From Bradyrhizobium iriomotense (GTDB taxonomy: Bacteria; Pseudomonadota; Alphaproteobacteria; Rhizobiales; Xanthobacteraceae), in assembly GCF_018130765.1 (NCBI RefSeq), contig NZ_JAFCJZ010000002.1, positions 186,001-250,000 of the forward strand: a stretch of DNA of 64,000 nucleotides, given 5' to 3'. The number at the start of each line of letters is the position of its first letter. The first letter of the stretch is position 1. A model generated the notes under the pieces. That model ran no database searches. It worked only from the letters and a program-made list of their open reading frames with translations, and was not told the origin of the DNA. The position numbers and the translations under genes are program-made. Of the stretch, positions 18,156-28,315 are shown in pieces.

Positions 18156-19136
18156 ATGTTGCTGGTGACCGGCGGGGCCGGTTTTATCGGATCGAATGTC
18201 GTGGCCGCGCTGAATGACGCCGGCCGCAGCGACGTCGTGGTGTGCGACCTGCTCGGCAACGACGGCAAGTGGCGCAACCTCGCCAAGCGCCAGCTTGTGG
18301 ATATCGTCCCGCCGGGCGAGCTACCCGACTGGCTGAAGGGCCGTAAGCTCGACGCCGTGATCCATCTCGGGGCGATCTCCGCCACCACCGCGACCGACGG
18401 CGACCACGTGTTCGAGACCAATTTCCGGATGTCGATGCGCCTGCTGGACTGGTGCACGGCGGGCGCCGTGCCGTTCATCTATGCCTCCTCGGCAGCGACC
18501 TATGGCGACGGCGAGGCCGGCTTTGGCGACGACGCCTCGCTGCCGGCACTGAAAAAGCTGCGGCCGATGAATCTCTACGGCTGGAGCAAGCACATGTTCG
18601 ATCTCGCGGTCGCCGGGCGCGTAGCGAACGGCGATCCGCTGCCGCCGCAATGCGTGGGCTTGAAATTCTTCAACGTGTTCGGCCCGAACGAATACCACAA
18701 GGGCTCGATGATGAGCGTGCTGGCGCGCCGCTTCGACGACGTCAAAGCGGGCCGCGTCGTGCAGCTGTTCAAGTCGCATCGCGAGGGCATCGCCGACGGC
18801 GACCAGCGCCGCGACTTCATCTATGTCGACGACGTCGTGCGCGTCATCATGTGGCTGCTGGCGACGCCCGCCGTCTCCGGGCTCTTCAACGTCGGCACCG
18901 GCAAGGCGCGCAGCTTCAAGGACCTGATGCTGGCGGCTTATGCCGCGCTCGGCACCGGGCCCAACATCGAATACATCGACATGCCCGAGAACATCCGTGG
19001 CGCTTACCAGTACTTCACCCAGAGCGAGGTCGATCGCCTCGGCCGCGCCGGCTATAACGGCGGCTTCACGACGCTCGAGGACGCGGTGAAAGCCTATGTC
19101 GGGGACTATCTCGACCGGCCCGACCGATTCCGCTGA
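18156..19136 (+). CDS. hldD: ADP-L-glycero-D-manno-heptose 6-epimerase
   Basis: Extended SDR of 326 aa beginning MLLVTGGAGFIGSN, with the catalytic YGWSK motif and the HldD-type KFFNVFGPNEYHKG segment. It inverts C6 of ADP-D-glycero-D-manno-heptose, the last step of heptose precursor synthesis, and uses bound NADP. hldE follows immediately and supplies its substrate; the whole run to 26119 reads as one operon. Confidence 0.94.
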   Translation: MLLVTGGAGFIGSNVVAALNDAGRSDVVVCDLLGNDGKWRNLAKRQLVDIVPPGELPDWLKGRKLDAVIHLGAISATTATDGDHVFETNFRMSMRLLDWCTAGAVPFIYASSAATYGDGEAGFGDDASLPALKKLRPMNLYGWSKHMFDLAVAGRVANGDPLPPQCVGLKFFNVFGPNEYHKGSMMSVLARRFDDVKAGRVVQLFKSHREGIADGDQRRDFIYVDDVVRVIMWLLATPAVSGLFNVGTGKARSFKDLMLAAYAALGTGPNIEYIDMPENIRGAYQYFTQSEVDRLGRAGYNGGFTTLEDAVKAYVGDYLDRPDRFR

Positions 19137-19148
19137 GGCTTTTTGATC

Positions 19149-20633
19149 ATGGCGACGCCCATTCTCGATTTCGACGCCCTCGCGCAAACGATCGCAAGCC
19201 GCACGGTGCTCTGCATCGGCGACATCATGCTGGACGAGTTCGTCTATGGCGAGGTGTCGCGGATCTCGCCGGAAGCACCGACGCCGGTCATCGCCGCCCA
19301 GCGCAGCGAGATCCATATCGGCGGCGCCGGCAATGTCGCACGCAATATCGCTTCGCTCGGCGCGCGCTGCATCTTCGTCGGCCTCGTCGGCGAGGACGAT
19401 GCGGGCAAGCGGCTCGCATCGGCGCTGGCCGAACATGCCGGCATCGAGAGCGTGCTGGTGTGCGATCCGTCGCGACCGACCACGCGAAAAGTCCGCTTCG
19501 TCTCCGAGCATTTTTCCACGCACATGCTGCGCGCGGACTGGGAGCAGGCGATCGCGGCCTCCGACGCCGTCGAGACCGAGCTGATCGAGGCGATCCTGCC
19601 GCAGATCGCGCGCGCCGACATCGTGCTGCTGTCCGACTACGCCAAGGGCGTGCTGACCGCGCGCGTGATCCGCCACACCATCGATGCCGCGCGAAAGCTC
19701 GGCAAGTCCGTCATCGTCGATCCCAAGAGCCTGAACTGGGCGATCTATCGCGGCGCGACGCTGCTCACGCCCAATCGCAAGGAATTCGCGGAAGCCACCC
19801 GCAGCCGCGCCGACACCCCGCAGAGCATCGTCGATGCCAGCGAGGACGTGATGCGGCTTGCCGATTGCGAGGCGATCCTGGTCACGCAGGGCGAGCACGG
19901 CATGACGCTGGTGCCGCGCACCGGCGAGGCGGTTCACGTTCCGGCCGTCCCGGTGAAGGTGCGCGACGTCTCCGGCGCCGGTGACACCGTCGCCGCTGCG
20001 CTGGCGGTCTCGCTCGCGGCGGGCGCGGACTGGGACACGGCGCTGCGCGTGGCCAATGCCGCCGCTGCCGTCGCGGTCGGCAAGCAGGGCACCGCCAGCG
20101 TCAGCGCGGCCGAGTTGCGGCGCAAGATCCTGCCGCACGCTTATCTGGCGGCCGAGGAGAAGATTGTGCTCGAACCTGAAACGCTCGATGCGCAGCTCGC
20201 CGAATGGAAGCGCCAGGACCTCCGCGTCGGCTTCACCAACGGCTGCTTCGACATCCTGCATCCCGGCCACGTCAAGGTGCTGACCGCGGCGCGCGCCGCC
20301 TGCGATCGCCTGATCGTGGGCCTCAACAGCGACGCCTCGGTGCGGCGGCTGAAGGGCGCCGATCGCCCCGTCCAGGACGAGCGTGCGCGCGCCGAAGTGC
20401 TCGCCGCGCTCGAAGCCGTCGATCTCGTCGTCATCTTCGAGGAGGACACGCCGATCGAGCTGATCACCCGGATCAAGCCTAGCGCACTAGTGAAGGGCGG
20501 CGATTACACCCGCGAGCAGGTGGTCGGCCACGAGGTGGTCGAGGCCGCGGGCGGGGTGGTCGTGCTGGTCGACATCCTCCAGGGGTTCAGCACGACGGCC
20601 CTGGTGCATCGCGCGCGGGGAGGGGCCAAGTGA
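19149..20633 (+). CDS. hldE: Bifunctional heptose 7-phosphate kinase / heptose 1-phosphate adenylyltransferase
   Basis: Two-domain enzyme of 494 aa. Residues 1-320 form a ribokinase-like kinase ([14 protein letters not shown], and [15 protein letters not shown] as the anion hole). From about residue 345 a nucleotidyltransferase domain carries [10 protein letters not shown], the HxGH-type active site. It makes ADP-D-glycero-beta-D-manno-heptose. I place the start at the ATG at 19149; a TTG at 19143 is also in frame. The stop overlaps the GTG start of the O-antigen ligase gene by 3 bases. Confidence 0.94.
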   Translation: MATPILDFDALAQTIASRTVLCIGDIMLDEFVYGEVSRISPEAPTPVIAAQRSEIHIGGAGNVARNIASLGARCIFVGLVGEDDAGKRLASALAEHAGIESVLVCDPSRPTTRKVRFVSEHFSTHMLRADWEQAIAASDAVETELIEAILPQIARADIVLLSDYAKGVLTARVIRHTIDAARKLGKSVIVDPKSLNWAIYRGATLLTPNRKEFAEATRSRADTPQSIVDASEDVMRLADCEAILVTQGEHGMTLVPRTGEAVHVPAVPVKVRDVSGAGDTVAAALAVSLAAGADWDTALRVANAAAAVAVGKQGTASVSAAELRRKILPHAYLAAEEKIVLEPETLDAQLAEWKRQDLRVGFTNGCFDILHPGHVKVLTAARAACDRLIVGLNSDASVRRLKGADRPVQDERARAEVLAALEAVDLVVIFEEDTPIELITRIKPSALVKGGDYTREQVVGHEVVEAAGGVVVLVDILQGFSTTALVHRARGGAK

Positions 20634-21940
20634 CTGCTCAAGTGACAGGTCAGGCGACGACGCTGGCCCGGGAGACGGCCGGCCAGATGCTGTCGCGCCG
20701 CTTGCGCAGCCCGGCAGCCTGGAACGAGACGGTCGACTGGTTCGCCATCCTGACCGCGGCCTCGCTGCCCTGGTCGACGTCGCTGGCGGGGATCTTCAAC
20801 GCCCTGACGCTCCTCTGCATGGTGCCATTCCTCGACGTCCGCGCGTTCCTGCAATCGCTGAAGCGTCCGATCTGCGCTGCGCCGATCGCGCTGGTCCTGC
20901 TCGCGCTGGTCGGCACGCTGTGGTCGGACGCGGCCTGGGGCGCGCGCTTCTATGCCGTCAATCCGACCGTCAAGCTGCTGGTGCTGCCGGTCCTGCTCTA
21001 CCATTTCGAGCGTTCGCCGCGCGGACGCTGGATCTTCGTCGCCTTCCTGGTGTCCTGCGCGCTGCTGTCGGTGATGTCCTGGCTGGTCGCCGTGTACCCG
21101 AACCTCGCGCTCAAGAACGATCCGCCGGAGCGCGGCATCTTCGTCAAGAACTACATCGACCAGAGCCAGGAATTCGCGCTGTGCGCGGTCGCGCTCGCCT
21201 ATCCCGTCGTGATGCTGCTGCGCGAGAAGCGCTATTGGCTCGCCGGGCTGCTCACCGCGTTGGCGCTCAGCTTCTTCGTCAACATGGCGTTCGTGGTGGT
21301 GTCGCGCACCGCGCTCGTCACGGTTCCGATCATGCTCGGCGTGTTCGCGCTGCTTCATCTGAGCTGGCGCAACATCGCGATCATCTTCGCCGCTCTGATC
21401 GCCGGCGCAGCCATCGCCTGGCAGGCCTCGCCGCAATTGCGCAAGACCGCCGACACCTTTGCCAGCGACTACACGCGCTATGTCGAGAAGGGCGAGCCGA
21501 CCTCGGCGGGCCTGCGGCTCGAATTCTGGCGGAAGTCGCTCGGCTTCTTCGCGGAGGCACCGATCAAGGGGCATGGGACGGGCTCGACGCGCGGATTGTT
21601 CGAGCGCGTCGCCACACCCGCTGGTCAGTACCAGGCCTCCGCCGAGGTGATCGGCAACCCGCATAACCAGACGCTGAACGTCGCCGTGCAATGGGGCGTC
21701 ATCGGCATCGCCGTTCTCTACACGATCTGGATCCTGCATCTGCGCTTGTTTCGAGGCGACAGCCTCGCCAACTGGGTCGGCCTGCTGGTCGTGGTGCAGA
21801 ACGTCTTCACCTCGCTGTTCAACTCCCATCTGTTCGATTTCCACGAGGGCTGGATGTACGTCATCGGCGTCGGCGTCGCCGGCGGCATGGTGATCCGGGC
21901 ACAACAGGCCGAGGCGAAGATGGGGGAAGCCGGTTCCTGA
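20630..21940 (+). CDS. O-antigen ligase family protein
   Basis: Polytopic membrane protein of 436 aa with about ten hydrophobic segments and a large periplasmic loop ([16 protein letters not shown], then [30 protein letters not shown]). The RLEFW and GHGTGS features are typical of the Wzy_C/WaaL domain. It would join O-chains from undecaprenyl-diphosphate to lipid A-core on the periplasmic face. The start is GTG and overlaps hldE, which implies coupled translation. A Wzy polymerase cannot be excluded, but the heptose operon context favours the ligase. Confidence 0.8.
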   Translation: MTAQVTGQATTLARETAGQMLSRRLRSPAAWNETVDWFAILTAASLPWSTSLAGIFNALTLLCMVPFLDVRAFLQSLKRPICAAPIALVLLALVGTLWSDAAWGARFYAVNPTVKLLVLPVLLYHFERSPRGRWIFVAFLVSCALLSVMSWLVAVYPNLALKNDPPERGIFVKNYIDQSQEFALCAVALAYPVVMLLREKRYWLAGLLTALALSFFVNMAFVVVSRTALVTVPIMLGVFALLHLSWRNIAIIFAALIAGAAIAWQASPQLRKTADTFASDYTRYVEKGEPTSAGLRLEFWRKSLGFFAEAPIKGHGTGSTRGLFERVATPAGQYQASAEVIGNPHNQTLNVAVQWGVIGIAVLYTIWILHLRLFRGDSLANWVGLLVVVQNVFTSLFNSHLFDFHEGWMYVIGVGVAGGMVIRAQQAEAKMGEAGS

Positions 21941-22026
21941 ACGGCCGCGCGGCTGGCAAGTCCTGTAAAGATGGGCTATCAGCGCGGTCAGGTTGCACCC
22001 CCAATGGGATATTCATCGGTCGGCGG

Positions 22027-23940
22027 ATGACGCGTCTTTCGCATCTCACCTTGCGCAATTTCCTGATCGCGCTCCACGACCTGCTGGCGACCACGGCGGC
22101 GCTGTTCGTCGCCTTCTATCTGCGTTTCGAGGGCGGCGAAGGCTTCTACGACCGCCTGCCGCTGCTGTTCCAGATCCTGCCCTACTTCCTCGCCTTCAGC
22201 GTGGTCGTGTTCTTCGTCTTCAACCTGACGACGACGAAATGGCGCTTCATCTCGCTGCCGGACGCGATGAACATCATCCGCGTCGCGAGCGTCCTGACGG
22301 TTGCCCTGCTGGTGCTGGACTACATCTTCGTCGCACCCAACGTCCGCGGCGCCTTTTTCCTCGGCAAGGTGACGATCGTCCTCTACTGGTTCCTCGAGAT
22401 CTCGTTCCTCAGCGCGCTGCGCATGGCCTACCGCTACTTCCGCTATACGCGGGTGCGGCGTCATGCCCGCACCGACGATGCGGCGCCGACGCTGCTGATC
22501 GGCCGCGCCGCCGATGCCGAGGTGCTGCTGCGCGGGATCGAGAGCGGAGCGATCAAGCGGATCTGGCCGGTCGGCGTGCTGTCGCCGTCGAGCTCGGATC
22601 GCGGCCAGCTGATCCGCAACGTGCCGGTGCTCGGCGGCATCGACGACGTCGAGGACGTCATCGCCGACTTCGCCAAGCGCAACAAGCCGATCGCGCGCCT
22701 CGTGATGACGCCCTCGGCGTTCGAGCCGGAGGCGCATCCGGAATCGATCCTGATGCGGGCGCGCAAGCTGGGCGTGATCGTCAACCGCATGCCCTCGCTG
22801 GAGAGCGGCGATACGCCGCGTCTGACGGCGGTCGCGGTCGAGGACCTGCTGCTGCGGCCGAGCGAGAAGATCGACTATGCGCGCCTCGAAGCCCTGATCA
22901 GGGGCAAGGCGGTGATCGTCACCGGCGGCGGCGGCTCGATCGGTTCCGAGATCTGCGAGCGCGTCGTCGCCTTCGGCGCCGCGCGTCTGTTGATCGTGGA
23001 AAATTCCGAGCCGGCGCTCTACGCGGTCACGGAGGCGCTCGCCGCGCACGGCACGGCCGCCGCGATCGAAGGACGGATCGCCGACATCCGCGACCGCGAG
23101 CGCATCATGCGCCTGATGGCCGAATTCAAGCCTGACATCGTGTTCCACGCCGCAGCCCTCAAGCACGTGCCGATCCTCGAGCGCGACTGGAGCGAGGGCG
23201 TCAAGACCAACATCTTCGGCTCGATCAACGTTGCCGATGCCGCGCACAATGCCGGCGCCGAGGCCATGGTGATGATCTCGACCGACAAGGCGATCGAGCC
23301 GGTGTCGATGCTCGGCCTCACCAAGCGCTTCGCCGAGATGTACTGCCAGGCGCTCGACCATGATCTCGCCGCAGGCAGCAGCAGTGCCAAGCCGCCGATG
23401 CGGCTGATCTCGGTCCGGTTCGGCAACGTGCTGGCCTCGAACGGCTCGGTGGTGCCGAAATTCAAGGCCCAGATCGAGGCCGGCGGTCCGGTGACGGTGA
23501 CGCATCCCGACATGGTCCGCTACTTCATGACCATCCGCGAGGCCTGCGACCTCGTCGTCACGGCGGCGACGCATGCGCTCGGAACGGCGCGCCCGGACGT
23601 GTCGGTCTATGTCCTCAACATGGGCCAGCCGGTGAAGATTGTCGATCTCGCCGAGCGCATGATCCGCCTCTCCGGCCTGCAGCCCGGCTACGACATCGAG
23701 ATCGTGTTCACCGGCATGCGGCCAGGTGAGCGGCTGAACGAGATCCTGTTCGCCTCGGAGGAGCCGACCCGCGAGATCGGCGTGGCCGGCATCATGGCGG
23801 CGCAGCCGAACGAGCCGCCGATGCAGACGCTGCGCAAATGGATCGCAGCGCTGGAGCAGGCGATCGCCCGCGACGATCGCGCCACGATCAGGACCATCCT
23901 GAAGGATGCGGTCCCGGAATTCGGGTCGACCGCGGCCTGA
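22027..23940 (+). CDS. WbpM/FlaA1-like membrane nucleotide-sugar 4,6-dehydratase
   Basis: Protein of 637 aa. Four N-terminal membrane segments (residues 10-140) precede a CoA-binding-like Rossmann domain and a C-terminal extended SDR domain with TGGGGSIGSE. It resembles WbpM, CapD and rhizobial WreV, which convert UDP-GlcNAc to the 4-keto-6-deoxy sugar. In the motif that reads NVMGATK in WbpM, this protein has SMLGLTK, so the catalytic Met/Tyr position is Leu. Start set at the ATG at 22027, where the hydrophobic domain begins. Its product would feed the reductase encoded at 25172. Confidence 0.85.
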   Translation: MTRLSHLTLRNFLIALHDLLATTAALFVAFYLRFEGGEGFYDRLPLLFQILPYFLAFSVVVFFVFNLTTTKWRFISLPDAMNIIRVASVLTVALLVLDYIFVAPNVRGAFFLGKVTIVLYWFLEISFLSALRMAYRYFRYTRVRRHARTDDAAPTLLIGRAADAEVLLRGIESGAIKRIWPVGVLSPSSSDRGQLIRNVPVLGGIDDVEDVIADFAKRNKPIARLVMTPSAFEPEAHPESILMRARKLGVIVNRMPSLESGDTPRLTAVAVEDLLLRPSEKIDYARLEALIRGKAVIVTGGGGSIGSEICERVVAFGAARLLIVENSEPALYAVTEALAAHGTAAAIEGRIADIRDRERIMRLMAEFKPDIVFHAAALKHVPILERDWSEGVKTNIFGSINVADAAHNAGAEAMVMISTDKAIEPVSMLGLTKRFAEMYCQALDHDLAAGSSSAKPPMRLISVRFGNVLASNGSVVPKFKAQIEAGGPVTVTHPDMVRYFMTIREACDLVVTAATHALGTARPDVSVYVLNMGQPVKIVDLAERMIRLSGLQPGYDIEIVFTGMRPGERLNEILFASEEPTREIGVAGIMAAQPNEPPMQTLRKWIAALEQAIARDDRATIRTILKDAVPEFGSTAA

Positions 23941-23942
23941 CC

Positions 23943-25175
23943 ATGCAGCCCCAAGACAAGATCGCTGGCAAGATCGTCGTCGCGAGCCAGCATTATCCGC
24001 CGGATCCGAGCACAACCGCGGCGATCATGGCGGAGATCGCCTGCCGCATCGCTGGGGATCACGAGGTCGTTGTGCTGTCGGGCTCGCCAGGCGCGCTGCC
24101 GGTCGCGCAGACCGGCCCCGGCAAGCCGCGCGTTGTTGCGGTCAAGAACCGGATGGCGGGCAAGGCGGCGCTGGTGCGGCGCGGCCTGTCCGAACTGCTG
24201 TTCGCATCGCGCACGTTCCTCGCACTGATGCGGGAGCTGCGGCGCGGTGATGTCGTGCTCACGGTCACCGCGCCGTTCATGCTGCCTTATGCCGTTGTCG
24301 CCGCCGCAAGGCTCAAGGGCGCGCGCTCCGCGCTGATCATGCACGACCTCTTTCCCGACGTGCTGGTGATGGCAGGCCTGCTGAAGCCGGGCTCGCTCGT
24401 GACGCGGACGATGCGCGCCGTCAACAGCCTGATGTTCCGTGCGCTCAACGCCGTCATCACCATCGGCCGCGATGCCGAGCGGCCGCTGCTGAGCTATTCC
24501 GGCATGCGACGGAACAAGATCCGCTTCATCCCGAACTGGGCGACGCTGGTGCCCGGGCCGCGTCCGCTGTCGCCGGACAATCCGTTCCGCAAAAAGCTCT
24601 CCGCCCGTTTCGTCGTCGGCCTGTCCGGCAATCTCGGCTTCACCCACGATCCCGAGATCGTGTTCGAGGCGGCGCGCCTGCTCAAGGGTGAGCCTGACAT
24701 CCATTTCCTGCTGTCCGGCTGGGGCATCGGCTTCGCGCGGCTGACGCAGTTGCAGGCGGAAGCAAACCTGCCCAATGTGTCCTTCGTGGCCCGGGTCGAA
24801 GACGCCGAGCTCGAGGCGTTCCTGGCGTCGGCCAATCTCTGGATCATTCCATACCGCAAGGACGTTGCAGGGGTGTCGGTGCCGAGCCGGTTCTACAATC
24901 TGCTGGCGGTCGGCCGTCCCGTGGCGCTGGTCTCGGAGCCGGAGGCCGAGGCAGCGTTGACGGTGGTGGAGAACGGGCTCGGCTGGGTGGTGACGCCGGG
25001 CCGCGCCGATCAGCTCGCGGACGCAATCCGTGCGGCGTCCCGTTCCGACGACGGTGTCATGGCGGAGCGCGCGGTGAAGGCGGCGGCGAGGTTCGATCGT
25101 GCCACCGCGATGAACGCCTATGCCGCGCTGGTCGACGAATTGTTGCGCAACCCGGACCTTTCGGAGCCGCGATGA
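23943..25175 (+). CDS. WbuB-type GT4 glycosyltransferase
   Basis: GT-B transferase of 410 aa with the N-terminal IVVASQHYPPDPSTTAAIM motif of the WbuB/fucosaminyl-transferase-like group, a central MHDLFPD segment and a donor-binding C-terminal domain (IPYRKDVAGVSVPSRFYNLLAVGRP). It would add a sugar to the growing undecaprenyl-linked O-unit at the inner membrane. The start lies 3 bases after the dehydratase stop, and its stop overlaps the next gene by 4 bases, so it is in the same operon. Confidence 0.85.
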   Translation: MQPQDKIAGKIVVASQHYPPDPSTTAAIMAEIACRIAGDHEVVVLSGSPGALPVAQTGPGKPRVVAVKNRMAGKAALVRRGLSELLFASRTFLALMRELRRGDVVLTVTAPFMLPYAVVAAARLKGARSALIMHDLFPDVLVMAGLLKPGSLVTRTMRAVNSLMFRALNAVITIGRDAERPLLSYSGMRRNKIRFIPNWATLVPGPRPLSPDNPFRKKLSARFVVGLSGNLGFTHDPEIVFEAARLLKGEPDIHFLLSGWGIGFARLTQLQAEANLPNVSFVARVEDAELEAFLASANLWIIPYRKDVAGVSVPSRFYNLLAVGRPVALVSEPEAEAALTVVENGLGWVVTPGRADQLADAIRAASRSDDGVMAERAVKAAARFDRATAMNAYAALVDELLRNPDLSEPR

Positions 25176-26119
25176 GCGAGAGCAAACCGGTCGTGCTGGT
25201 GACGGGAGCGAGCGGCTTCGTCGGCCGTCATGTCGTGCCCGCGCTCGCACGCGCGGGCTGGTCGGTGCGCCGCGCGGTGCGCAGCCCTGAAGGCGTCGAG
25301 GACGAGGTCGTGATCGAGACGATCGGTCCCGAGACCAACTGGCAGGCGGCGCTCGACGGCGTCGACGCCGTCGTCCATCTCGCCGCGCGCGTGCATCACA
25401 AGCACGAGGAGCACGCCGTCCAGCTCTACCGCAACGTCAACATCGCCGGCACGCTGCATTTGGCGCGCGCGGCGGCCACGGCCGGCGTGCGCCAGTTCAT
25501 CTTCGTCAGCACCGTGCTCGTGCACGGCCGCAGCAACGAGGGACGCGCGCCCTTCAGCGAGAACGACATCCTGACGCCGCGCGGGCTCTACGGCATGTCC
25601 AAGGCCGCCGCCGAGGCGGGCCTCCGGACGCTCGCGCGCGAAGGCGCCATGAAGATCTCGGTGATCAGGCCGCCGCTGGTCTACGGAGCCGGCGCCAAGG
25701 GCAATTTCGCGCTGCTGACGCGTGCGGTCACCCTGGGCCTGCCGCTACCCTTTGCCGCGATCTGCAATCACCGCGCCTTCCTTGCCGTGCAGAACCTGTC
25801 GTCGTTCATCCTGCGCCGGCTCGCCCATCCCGACCCCGCCAGCAATTTCGAGATCTTCCTGGTGGCCGACAGGGAACAGGTCTCGACGCCCGAATTCATC
25901 GAGCGCCTGGGGCAGGCCGCCGGCAAGGCCCCGCGGCTGTTCCGCGTGCCGCCGGACCTGCTCGGTATGCTCCTCAACGTGATGGGACGCCAGGATACGC
26001 ATGACAGCCTGATCGGCTCGCTCGAGCTCAACATCTCCAAGGCGATCGCAACCGGCTGGCAGCCGGAGGTCTCGCTCGACGAGGGCTTGCTGCTTGCGCT
26101 GTCGGCTCAGGAGACTTGA
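25172..26119 (+). CDS. NAD-dependent epimerase/reductase (WbpV/WreQ-like)
   Basis: Extended SDR of 315 aa with TGASGFVGRHVV at the N-terminus, an HLAARVHHKHEE stretch and the YGMSK active site. The sequence resembles proteins annotated as UDP-glucose 4-epimerase-like that, next to a WbpM-type dehydratase, reduce the 4-keto sugar to UDP-QuiNAc (WbpV, rhizobial WreQ). That specific reaction is inferred from context. The ATG overlaps the previous stop (ATGA). Its last 13 bases overlap the convergent priming transferase gene. Confidence 0.82.
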   Translation: MSESKPVVLVTGASGFVGRHVVPALARAGWSVRRAVRSPEGVEDEVVIETIGPETNWQAALDGVDAVVHLAARVHHKHEEHAVQLYRNVNIAGTLHLARAAATAGVRQFIFVSTVLVHGRSNEGRAPFSENDILTPRGLYGMSKAAAEAGLRTLAREGAMKISVIRPPLVYGAGAKGNFALLTRAVTLGLPLPFAAICNHRAFLAVQNLSSFILRRLAHPDPASNFEIFLVADREQVSTPEFIERLGQAAGKAPRLFRVPPDLLGMLLNVMGRQDTHDSLIGSLELNISKAIATGWQPEVSLDEGLLLALSAQET

Positions 26120-27117
26120 GGGCGGGAGAAGCGCCGCAGCACGAAGCCGACCGCGATCGCGCCGGCGAGCAGCGCGGGCAGCGTGACCGTCATCGAGCCG
26201 ACGCGAACGGTGACGATGGCAAGCACTGCGAGCATGAGGTTGAGCGCGAACACCTCGCCGATCACCCGCCGAACGGTGAACCCGTTGTCGGTCGCACGCT
26301 GATAGAAATGCGAGCGGTGCGCCGACCAGAACTGCTCCCGGCGCGCGATGCGGCGAAACAGCGTGATGGTGGAATCGGCGAGGTAATAGGCCGGCAGCAG
26401 CAGTGCTGCCGCCGCTTGCCCTTGCCAGGCGAGTTCGAGCAGGCACCAGCCGAGCAGGAGGCCGATCGGCAGGCTGCCGACATCCCCTAGGAACACTTTT
26501 GCGACCGGCTTGTTGAAGGGCACAAAGCCGAGTATGGCGCCGCACAGCGTGGTGGCGACGAGCGCGGCCGGCCAGGACAGGTCGCCCAGCCATCCGAGCA
26601 GCAGCAGCGCCGCGGTGACCGGCACGACTTCGGCCACCGTCATCAGGTCGAGCCCGTCCATGAAGTTGACGAGGTTCACGAACCACACGCCGGCGAGCAG
26701 GATGAGTCCGCGCTCCAGTGCAAGCGGCAGCGCCGGCACGATCCGCGCCGTCTCGGGTGCGGTGAACACGATGGCGCCGACGCAGGCTGCCTGCAGCACG
26801 AGCCGCACGGTCACCGGCAGCGACACGATGTCATCGGCGAATCCGACCAGTGCGATCACGATCGTTGCGACGACCAGCGCCGGCGGGATCGCGACGTTCG
26901 CCCGGGCAGCCCACACTGAGGCGACGAGAAGCGTCGCGCCGATCACCGCGATGCCCGCGCCCTGCGGGGTCGGGATGCGATGCGAGGAGCGCGCATTTGG
27001 CCGCGCCAGCGCGTAACGCTGGAGCAGGGGGCGGCTGGTCCAGGTGACGAGAGCCGATATCAGCGCGGCGATCGCAACAGCCAGCAGCGAGGCGAGCGCG
27101 TCAGCAGGCGGGCTCAC
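26107..27117 (-). CDS. Undecaprenyl-phosphate sugar-1-phosphate transferase (WecA/WbpL-like)
   Basis: Integral membrane GT4/MraY-superfamily enzyme of 336 aa with about ten segments. The motifs GFADDI, NFMDGLD, FLGDVGSLP and HRSHFYQRA, which form the Mg2+ and nucleotide site of this family, are present. WbpL and rhizobial WreU transfer QuiNAc- or FucNAc-1-phosphate to undecaprenyl phosphate and so start the O-chain. Co-located with a WbpM-like dehydratase and a reductase, a QuiNAc priming role is plausible. The start overlaps the stop of the upstream flippase-like gene by 4 bases. Confidence 0.87.
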   Translation of the reverse strand: MSPPADALASLLAVAIAALISALVTWTSRPLLQRYALARPNARSSHRIPTPQGAGIAVIGATLLVASVWAARANVAIPPALVVATIVIALVGFADDIVSLPVTVRLVLQAACVGAIVFTAPETARIVPALPLALERGLILLAGVWFVNLVNFMDGLDLMTVAEVVPVTAALLLLGWLGDLSWPAALVATTLCGAILGFVPFNKPVAKVFLGDVGSLPIGLLLGWCLLELAWQGQAAAALLLPAYYLADSTITLFRRIARREQFWSAHRSHFYQRATDNGFTVRRVIGEVFALNLMLAVLAIVTVRVGSMTVTLPALLAGAIAVGFVLRRFSRPQVS

Positions 27118-28073
27118 TCCGGCGCTCCAAGCGGCGCCGACCCCTGCGCGGCTTTCTCCGCGCTCAGGATCCAGACGAGGCCGCCGACTGCGCCGACGAT
27201 GAAGGAGACCGCGCCGAACAGCAGCGAGACGTTGACGCCCTCATTGGTCGCAAGCCCCGCAAAGCCGAAGGCCAGCCCCATCGTGGCCTCGCGCACGCCC
27301 CAGCCGGCGATCGAGATCGGCATCATCGTGATCAGCATCACGGGCGGTATGAGAAGGAAGACGTTGCCGAAGCTGACCGGCGCGGCGATCGATTGCACGA
27401 CGCACCAGGCGCTGACGACGGTGAGCACATGCACGGTGAGCGACAGGATCACGACGGCCGGTCCGCGCGCGCGGCTGAAGATCACCCGGTTCGCGATCAC
27501 GGCGCAGGCGTGGAGGTGATGGGTGGCCCACCACGTCTTCAGCCAGCGCCATTTCAGCGCGCCGAACACCAGGAAGCCGAGGCCGCCTGCGAGCGCGGCG
27601 AGATCGACCAGCAGCAGCGCCGAGCGCCCGTGCGGATCGGCGATGAGGGCGTAGCTCCAGGGCAGGCTCGCGACGATGACGATCGCAAGTGCGATCAGGC
27701 CGATCGCACGGTCGACGAAGATCGAGTATGTCGCCGCGCGCCAGCCGGCGCCGGCGCGCGCGACCAGCCACAGCCGGACTGCATCGCCGCCGATCGCGGA
27801 GGGCAGGGTCTGGTTGAAGAAGGTGCCGATCACGTTGTAGCGCATGGCACGGGCGAGTTCGAGCGGCGCGCCGCATTCGGCGCTGACCTGCCGCCAGCGC
27901 AGCACGCCGACGAAGATTTGCAGGAACGTGACGGCGATCGCGAGGCCGATCCAGAACAGGCTGGTCACGGTGAAACGCGAAAACAGTTCGGACAGATCGA
28001 CCTTGCGCAGCGCCAGGTAGAGCAGCGCCGCGGAAATCAGGATCTTGGCCGCAGAAAGCAGGATTCGGCGCAT
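27114..28073 (-). CDS. Flippase-like membrane protein (LPG synthase TM-region family)
   Basis: Membrane protein of 319 aa with about eight hydrophobic segments. ALRKVDLSELFSRF near the N-terminus, RWRQVSAECG, GGDAVRLWL and AGWGVREATMGL are typical of the MprF/AglD flippase-domain family (formerly UPF0104). Members move or help move charged or glycosylated lipids; the actual substrate is unknown. The start at 28073 begins the first membrane helix. It heads a two-gene operon with the priming transferase, so a role in lipid-linked sugar handling is likely. Confidence 0.78.
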   Translation of the reverse strand: MRRILLSAAKILISAALLYLALRKVDLSELFSRFTVTSLFWIGLAIAVTFLQIFVGVLRWRQVSAECGAPLELARAMRYNVIGTFFNQTLPSAIGGDAVRLWLVARAGAGWRAATYSIFVDRAIGLIALAIVIVASLPWSYALIADPHGRSALLLVDLAALAGGLGFLVFGALKWRWLKTWWATHHLHACAVIANRVIFSRARGPAVVILSLTVHVLTVVSAWCVVQSIAAPVSFGNVFLLIPPVMLITMMPISIAGWGVREATMGLAFGFAGLATNEGVNVSLLFGAVSFIVGAVGGLVWILSAEKAAQGSAPLGAPE

Positions 28074-28315
28074 CTCGCCCGCATGAACTGGGTTTGCGAA
28101 GATTGTGGCAACCCGACGCGAGGCGCCGAATTCGGCCGCTTTGGTATGGTCTTGGCGCCGATCTTGCAATAGCGGTGATCGGAGCGGTGATAGCAGCAGT
28201 TATAAGCGGCGGTCATGAACGGCCGTTATGACGGGCCGGACGGTACTTGCGACCCCCTCGATGCGGCGGCTAAAGAAGCGCAGAAAGGCCGGGGACCGGG
28301 TCCCCCGGGAACAGG

